From JADYZU01 sp964540965 (GTDB lineage Bacteria > Pseudomonadota > Alphaproteobacteria > Rhodobacterales > Rhodobacteraceae), in contig CAZIOT010000001.1 in the NCBI GenBank assembly GCA_964540965.1, positions 124,001-188,000 of the forward strand: a DNA stretch of 64,000 bases. Reading direction: 5' to 3'. Every line of letters begins with the position of its first letter. The first letter of the stretch is position 1. This document shows positions 59,530-64,000 of this stretch, one piece after another. The translations under genes were made by a program, and so were the position numbers. The notes below the pieces were generated by a model. That model was given only the letters and a program-made list of their open reading frames with translations, did no database searches and was not told where the DNA came from.

Positions 59530-60891
59530 ATGAAGAACCTGTTGAAACTTTCGGCGCTGTCCGGGGTGGGCCTGCTGGCTGCACTGCCGGCCTGGGCACA
59601 GGACGCCGCTGAAACCGCCACCGAAACCGCCACCGAGGCGGCCGAGACCGTCGCCGATGTGATGGACAAGGGCGATGTCGCCTGGATGATGATTTCCACC
59701 GTGCTGGTCATGTTCATGATCATCCCCGGCGTGGCGCTGTTCTATGGCGGTCTGGTGCGGACCAAGAACATGCTGTCGGTGCTGATGCAGTCCACCGTGA
59801 TCGCCGCGCTTGTCATGGTGATCTGGGTGTTCTGGGGCTATTCGATGGCCTTCGGCGACGCCGCTTCGCCCTATTGGGGCGGGCTGGGCAAGGCGTTCCT
59901 TGCCGGGGTCAGCGGCAGTTCGATGGCGGCGACCTTTACCGCCGGCGTGGTCATTCCGGAATTCGTCTTCATCTCGTTCCAGATGACCTTTGCGGCGATC
60001 ACCGCCGTCCTCATCATCGGCAGCTTTGCCGAGCGGATCAAGTTTTCCTCCCTGCTCGTGTTCATCGCGCTCTGGGTCACCTTCGTCTATTTCCCCATCG
60101 CCCACATGGTCTGGGATTCGGACGGGCTGATCTACGGCTGGGGCGCGCTTGATTTCGCCGGCGGCACCGTGGTCCATATCAATGCCGGCATCGCCGCACT
60201 GGTCGGCTGCATCGTGATCGGCAGGCGGGTCGGTTACGGCAAGGACAACATGGCGCCGCATTCGATGACCCTGACCATGGTCGGTGCGGCGATGCTGTGG
60301 TTCGGCTGGTTCGGCTTCAACGCCGGCTCCAACCTCGAGGCGAACGGCGGCGCCGGTGTCGCCCTCATCAACACCTTCACCGCCACGGCGGGGGCGATCC
60401 TGGTCTGGGTCGTGCTCGAGGCGATGCTGCGCGGCAAGGCGTCGATGCTGGGTGCGGCCTCGGGCCTGGTCGCCGGTCTGGTCGCCGTCACCCCGGCGGC
60501 GGGTTTCGCCGGCCCGGTGGGGGCCATCGTGCTGGGCGGCGTCGCCTCGGCGGTCTGCTACTTCTTCGTCGCGGTGGTGAAGCACAAGCTGAACTATGAC
60601 GACAGCCTTGACGTGTTCGGCATCCACGGCGTCGGCGGCATGGTCGGCGCGCTGGGCACCGCGATTGTCGACCGCGCGGCCTTTGGCGGGATCGGCTATT
60701 CCACCGCGTCGATGGGCGGGCAACTGTGGATCCAGTTCCTGGGAATCCTCGTCACCGTGCTGTGGTGCGGCATCGGGTCCTTTGTCCTCTACTACATCGT
60801 CAAGGCCGTGATGGGCCTGCGCGTGAAGGAAGAGGAAGAGCGCGAGGGCCTGGACCTCACCTCGCACGGCGAACGCGCCTACAACATGTGA
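59530..60891 (+). CDS. amtB: Ammonium transporter AmtB
   Basis: This 453-residue protein has a cleavable-type signal (MKNLLKLSALSGVGLLAALPAWA), an Ala/Glu/Thr-rich linker and eleven membrane helices. Visible motifs are VALFYGGLVRTKNMLSVLMQ, the twin-histidine site (GGTVVHINAG and DVFGIHGVGG), SFAERIKFSS, and a conserved C-terminal tail that meets GlnK (VKEEEEREGLDLTSHGERAYNM). It forms a trimeric ammonium channel. The start at 59530 follows glnK by 25 bases. Confidence 0.96.
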   Translation: MKNLLKLSALSGVGLLAALPAWAQDAAETATETATEAAETVADVMDKGDVAWMMISTVLVMFMIIPGVALFYGGLVRTKNMLSVLMQSTVIAALVMVIWVFWGYSMAFGDAASPYWGGLGKAFLAGVSGSSMAATFTAGVVIPEFVFISFQMTFAAITAVLIIGSFAERIKFSSLLVFIALWVTFVYFPIAHMVWDSDGLIYGWGALDFAGGTVVHINAGIAALVGCIVIGRRVGYGKDNMAPHSMTLTMVGAAMLWFGWFGFNAGSNLEANGGAGVALINTFTATAGAILVWVVLEAMLRGKASMLGAASGLVAGLVAVTPAAGFAGPVGAIVLGGVASAVCYFFVAVVKHKLNYDDSLDVFGIHGVGGMVGALGTAIVDRAAFGGIGYSTASMGGQLWIQFLGILVTVLWCGIGSFVLYYIVKAVMGLRVKEEEEREGLDLTSHGERAYNM

Positions 60892-60965
60892 TCGCGGCGG
60901 GGCGGGGCGCCGCCCCGGCAAACCTTACCTGCGGGCCATACTCCTCCCGGCCCGAGGGACACCTT

Positions 60966-60993
60966 GGCCCCTGCCATTGGCGGGGGCCGTTTT
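60966..60993 (+). terminator. Terminator after amtB
   Basis: GGCCCCTGCC and GGCGGGGGCC pair across an ATT loop with a single T-G wobble, followed by GTTTTCG. It is 75 bases after the amtB stop and lies in the convergent gap with the phosphatase-like gene. A smaller hairpin (CGGGGC-GCC-GCCCCG, 60903-60917) precedes it. Confidence 0.75.
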
Positions 60994-61016
60994 CGTTGGG
61001 GTATCGTCGGTCCGCG

Positions 61017-61340
61017 CTACGGGACGACCCGCGACAATCTTGACGTCACAAGCGCGACCAACTCTGGCTGCATGAAGTCGAAGCTGTCCGGTATGTCGAG
61101 GCAAGCCAACCGCTTGCCCTTGAGATGCGCTGCCATCTGGCGCCTGAGCCGGGAAAGCTGGGCCTTTTCCATCACCACGATCAGGTCGGCCCAGGCCAGA
61201 TGCTCGGTGGAAATCCGTTCGTCGGCATCCGCGCTCAACCCCGCGAAATCCGTTGGCACACCCAAAAGCTCTGCCGCGACGGCGGCTGCGGTCGGGCTTC
61301 TTTTGCGGGCCTTGCCGCAGACGAACAGGATGTTGGTCAT
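61017..61340 (-). CDS. Small low-molecular-weight tyrosine phosphatase-like protein
   Basis: This 107-residue protein starts MTNILFVCGKARKRSPTAA, which has the CX5R-S loop of LMW phosphatases (Cys8, Arg14, Ser15). It is shorter than the usual 150 residues and ends with CLDIPDSFDFMQPELVALV, where the general-acid Asp would be. It belongs to a compact subfamily of unproven activity. No partner tyrosine kinase gene is nearby. Confidence 0.78.
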   Translation of the reverse strand: MTNILFVCGKARKRSPTAAAVAAELLGVPTDFAGLSADADERISTEHLAWADLIVVMEKAQLSRLRRQMAAHLKGKRLACLDIPDSFDFMQPELVALVTSRLSRVVP

Positions 61341-61397
61341 GGCTGCCTGCTTTCCCCCGAAACCGAGACAGGTCTTGCCCCCGAAGGCTGCATGTCC

Positions 61398-62591
61398 CTA
61401 TCCCCGCAACCACCCCTCGGCAAAATCCAGCCCCCCGCAGCCCGCCATCGCCGCCGTCCGCTCCAGTTCCGCCGCCAACCGCGCCAGCCGGCCCTTGCCC
61501 ATCCGCACCCCGGCCTCGGGCCAGAAGGCGCGGATGGCGAGCCTGTCGCCGTCACGGGCCATGTCGATGCGGCCGATCAGGGTCTCGCCCTCCAGCACCG
61601 GAAAGACATAATAGCCGTATTGCCGTTTCGGTGCCGGCACGAAGATCTCGATGCGGTAGAAGAAACCGAACAGCCGTTCGGCCCGGGCGCGGTCGCGCAA
61701 GGCGGGGTCGAAGGGCGACAGCACGCGCACCCGTTCGGGCGCCGGCGGCAGGGCGGCGGCGGCGTCAGTCAGCCCCGGCCGGGCGACCGACTTGCGCAAC
61801 CGGCCGTCGGCGCCTTCGACCAGCAGCTCCTCGGCCCGCCCGCCTGCCAGTTCCTGCGCCACCCAGGCCTTCGCCTCGTCTGGGGTGACATGCGCCCAGA
61901 AGGCGGCGATCTCTCCGCTGGTGGCAAAGCCCAGCCGGTCCAGCGCCTGCCGGCAGAACCAGTCGATGCTTTCGGCCGGATCGGGGCGTCGGGCCAGATG
62001 CTCTGCCGGGATCACCCGCTCGGTCAGGTCATAGACCTTGCGGAACCCCTCGCGCCGGGTGATCGACAACTGCCCGGTCAGCCAGAGGAATTCCAGCGCC
62101 GCCTTTGAGGGGTGCCAGTCCCACCAGCCGGTGGCGCCACGCGGCGCGTCGCCGGCAAGGTCCGACGACAGGCATTCGCCATTGTCCGACACATGCCGCA
62201 GCACATCGTCGAAACGGTGCAGGAAATCCTCGCCCTGCCATTTCGGCCAGCGTTCGCGCATCCGCGCCTCGGCCCGGACAAAGCGCAGGCGCCAGTGCGG
62301 GAAATAGGCGATGGGGATCATCGCCGCGTCATGGGTCCAGTGTTCGAACACCTGCCGGCGGGCGGCAAGGCGGGACAGCCCCTCGGGCCGGTATCCCTGC
62401 CGCCGCGACCACAGGATCAGGTCATGCGCGCGGGCCAGCGTATTGACCGAATCGACCTGCACGAAACCCAGCGTGTCGATCACCTGCGCCAGCGCCGCGC
62501 CCGTGGCCGGGCCCGAGGGGGCGGTGCCCAGGCCGTGGCGATGCAGGAACAGCCGCCGCGCGGCGGCGTTGGACAGGACCGGAACGCTCAC
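61398..62591 (-). CDS. Winged-helix DNA glycosylase-like protein (YcaQ family)
   Basis: This 397-residue protein matches the YcaQ/AlkX-type winged-helix family: SNAAARRLFLHRHGLG, VIDTLGFVQVDSVNTLARAHDLILWSRRQGY, HWTHDAAMIPIAYFPHWR and the late LSPFDPALRDRARAERLFGFFYRIEIFVPAPKRQYGYYVFPVLEGETLIGRIDMA. The IEIF/VPAPKRQYGYYVFP stretch is highly typical. E. coli YcaQ unhooks DNA interstrand cross-links as a monofunctional glycosylase. It overlaps the ion-channel gene by four bases. Confidence 0.86.
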   Translation of the reverse strand: MSVPVLSNAAARRLFLHRHGLGTAPSGPATGAALAQVIDTLGFVQVDSVNTLARAHDLILWSRRQGYRPEGLSRLAARRQVFEHWTHDAAMIPIAYFPHWRLRFVRAEARMRERWPKWQGEDFLHRFDDVLRHVSDNGECLSSDLAGDAPRGATGWWDWHPSKAALEFLWLTGQLSITRREGFRKVYDLTERVIPAEHLARRPDPAESIDWFCRQALDRLGFATSGEIAAFWAHVTPDEAKAWVAQELAGGRAEELLVEGADGRLRKSVARPGLTDAAAALPPAPERVRVLSPFDPALRDRARAERLFGFFYRIEIFVPAPKRQYGYYVFPVLEGETLIGRIDMARDGDRLAIRAFWPEAGVRMGKGRLARLAAELERTAAMAGCGGLDFAEGWLRG

Positions 62592-63043
62592 TCACGCCCC
62601 CCGGCGCTTTCGCGGATCACCTCGGCCTGGATGCGGCGGACCTGCGCCAGCGCCTCGACCAGAACCGCGGTCAGAAGGCCGATGTTCAAAAGCCCGTTCG
62701 CCGCCGCCATGCCCGACAGGATCCGCCAGTCCTGCGCCAGCAGGACATCGCCAAAGCCCAGCGTCGTATAGCTGACGATGGCGAAATAAAGCGATTCCTC
62801 GACCGTCGCAAAGGCGCCGAGTCCATAGAAGGTCAGCGCCCACATCCAGACCCCGGCGGTGATCTGCGCAAGGATCCACATGGACACCATGCACAGCATC
62901 AGGATCAGCCGCGGCTTGTGCGGCGCCCGCACCAGAAAGCCGCGGAACCGGACCAGCCCGACCTCCATGAACCAGAAGCTCAGCCCGGCGATGACCACCG
63001 AAACCAGCAGAAGTATCGAGCCAAGGACGATCTGGGACAGCAT
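62588..63043 (-). CDS. Two-pore-helix potassium-channel-like protein
   Basis: This 151-residue protein has an N-terminal helix (MLSQIVLGSILLLVSVVIAGLSFWFM), a second helix region near residues 45-70, and a pore loop SLYFAIVSYTTLGFGDVLL with the selectivity-filter-like TLGFGD. A last helix follows (NGLLNIGLLTAVLVEALAQV). The order matches the ion-channel 2 family; the filter GFG is used by some K+ channels. The ATG at 63043 is chosen because it starts directly at the first helix; the long upstream frame is spurious. Confidence 0.82.
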   Translation of the reverse strand: MLSQIVLGSILLLVSVVIAGLSFWFMEVGLVRFRGFLVRAPHKPRLILMLCMVSMWILAQITAGVWMWALTFYGLGAFATVEESLYFAIVSYTTLGFGDVLLAQDWRILSGMAAANGLLNIGLLTAVLVEALAQVRRIQAEVIRESAGGRE

Positions 63044-63142
63044 GACGCCTCCGGTCAGGGTGTGGCGCCATCTTTCCCGACTGCCGGCCCGGCGCAAGGG
63101 CGGCTGGACTTGGCCGCCGCCCGCGCCTATCTGAGCCTTACC

Positions 63143-63619
63143 ATGGCCGCCGACAGCAAAAGCACGAACTACAAGGTGATCGCCGAAAACCGGCGGGCGC
63201 GTTTCGATTACCACATCGAAAGCGACCTTGAATGCGGCATCGTGCTGATGGGGTCCGAGGTGAAATCGCTGCGCACCGGGCAGTCGAACATCGCCGAAAG
63301 CTATGCCAGCGTCGAGAACGGCGAATTGTGGCTGACCAACGCCCATATCGCCACCTACGACCCCGCCAAGACCTGGGGGCACGAGGAGAGGCGGCGGCGC
63401 AAGCTGTTGGTAAAGCAAAAGGAACTGGCGCGCCTGTGGCAGGGCACCGCGCGCGAGGGCATGACCATCGTGCCGCTTGTCATGTATTTCAACGACAAGG
63501 GCCGGGTGAAGCTCAAGATCGCGCTAGCCAAGGGCAAGAAGATCCATGACAAGCGCGCGGCCGAGGCCGAACGCGACTGGAACCGGCAGAAAAGCCGGTT
63601 GCTCAAGGAACACGGCTGA
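63143..63619 (+). CDS. smpB: SsrA-binding protein SmpB
   Basis: This 158-residue protein has the SmpB OB fold: KVIAENRRARFDYHIESDLECGIVLMGSEVKSLRTGQSNIAESYASV, then ENGELWLTNAHIATYDPA and GMTIVPLVMYFNDKGRVKLKIALAKGKKIHDKR. The basic tail ends DWNRQKSRLLKEHG. It brings tmRNA to stalled ribosomes for trans-translation. The ATG at 63143 fits the family N-terminus although its ribosome site is weak. No ssrA gene was found in the window. Confidence 0.96.
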   Translation: MAADSKSTNYKVIAENRRARFDYHIESDLECGIVLMGSEVKSLRTGQSNIAESYASVENGELWLTNAHIATYDPAKTWGHEERRRRKLLVKQKELARLWQGTAREGMTIVPLVMYFNDKGRVKLKIALAKGKKIHDKRAAEAERDWNRQKSRLLKEHG

Positions 63620-63754
63620 CGCCTTTCGGCCGGATTTCCCCTGATTTTCTTTTGTTGTGCGGCAGTATGACGCTACATCTTGTATGTGGCGGCCTGACGG
63701 ACCGCAGGACGCACGCCCACGGGGACAGTAAAACCGGTCCGACGGAGGGAACGA

Positions 63755-64000
63755 ATGGAAATCATCCTGCAACTTATTGCAGGTCTTGTGACAGGCAACG
63801 CCACCGGCGCTGCGGCCAAGAACCTGTCGCTCGGCACCATCGGCAATTCGATCACCGGGTTGATCGGCGGCCTTGCTGGCGGCCAGCTTCTGGACGGCCT
63901 GTTTTCGGGCGGGGCTGCGGCGGCGGCTGATGCAGCGGCGACGGCCGCCAATTCCGGCATTATGGGTGATGTGGCCGGCGGCGGCATCGGCGGCATCGTG
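63755..64000 (+). CDS. Glycine/alanine-rich protein, partial at window edge
   Basis: The first 82 residues of a protein cut by the right edge, starting MEIILQLIAGLVTGNATGAA. A GGAGGGA ribosome site lies at 63744-63750. The visible part is rich in Gly and Ala with spaced GG/GxxxG patterns (SITGLIGGLAGGQLLDGLFSGG) like glycine-zipper membrane proteins. No family or function can be assigned. The 135 bases before it hold nothing else I can support. Confidence 0.7.
   Translation, partial: MEIILQLIAGLVTGNATGAAAKNLSLGTIGNSITGLIGGLAGGQLLDGLFSGGAAAAADAAATAANSGIMGDVAGGGIGGIV

Noticed and set aside
63044..63754. tmRNA (ssrA) gene near smpB
   Set aside because: No tRNA-like ends or tag reading frame were found in the flanks of smpB.
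1..64000. Insertion sequences, integrases or prophage genes
   Set aside because: No transposase, recombinase or phage structural motif was recognised in any supported reading frame.

Overview
The window is GC-rich chromosomal DNA of an alphaproteobacterium, most likely from the Rhodobacteraceae/Paracoccaceae (Rhodobacterales). Pointers are the era-DUF1491 pair, the glnK-amtB pair, a split mlaA/mlaC pair, a DUF3008 stress protein, many tightly overlapping ATGA/GTGA gene junctions, and an abundance of LacI-regulated ABC importers. No rRNA, tRNA, insertion sequence or phage gene was recognised, and no clearly broken gene was found.

Layout. 1-818: the trailer end of a type I-C-like CRISPR array, running off the left edge. 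875-2994: recO, mlaC and mlaA on the minus strand. 3159-9588: a plus-strand run with a type I secretion ABC transporter and its HlyD adaptor, then RidA, a glycerophosphodiesterase, a FemAB/GNAT-like protein, a glutathione transferase and pterin dehydratase. 9690-16531: dapA, a soluble lytic transglycosylase, an MFS permease and small enzymes.

16671-53760 is a 37-kb block of accessory catabolism built from three LacI-regulated import clusters. Cluster 1 (16671-26441) has a sugar-type ABC importer, a PHP-type CehA/McbA hydrolase, a TIM-barrel isomerase/epimerase and a DUF5054 protein with GH38-like catalytic motifs. Cluster 2 (26438-34311) has an ABC importer of the iron/polyamine/phosphonate class, a glycerophosphodiesterase, an inositol-monophosphatase-family enzyme, a LacI regulator and a Tat-exported kelch protein; phosphodiester use is the best guess. 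A MacAB pair and a first adenine-deaminase homologue follow (34412-39508). Cluster 3 (39513-53760) is a divergent nucleoside/nucleobase regulon. Its minus arm encodes cytidine deaminase, a creatininase-family amidohydrolase, LacI, a glutamine-amidotransferase-like protein and adenine deaminase homologue 2. Its plus arm encodes an MtaD-like amidohydrolase, nucleoside hydrolase, a BMP-type nucleoside ABC importer and adenine deaminase homologue 3. Homologues 2 and 3 are close paralogues at the far ends of the two arms, and a LacI-type palindrome lies in the shared promoter region.

54082-64000 returns to core functions: a DUF3008 stress protein, an MgtC-like membrane protein, era-DUF1491, a class A penicillin-binding protein, glnK-amtB, a small LMW-phosphatase-like protein, a YcaQ-type winged-helix protein, a small ion channel, smpB, and the start of a glycine-rich protein cut by the right edge. 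Two convergent gene ends (9589-9678 and 56551-56656) carry related GGTGGG hairpin repeats that probably act as bidirectional terminators.
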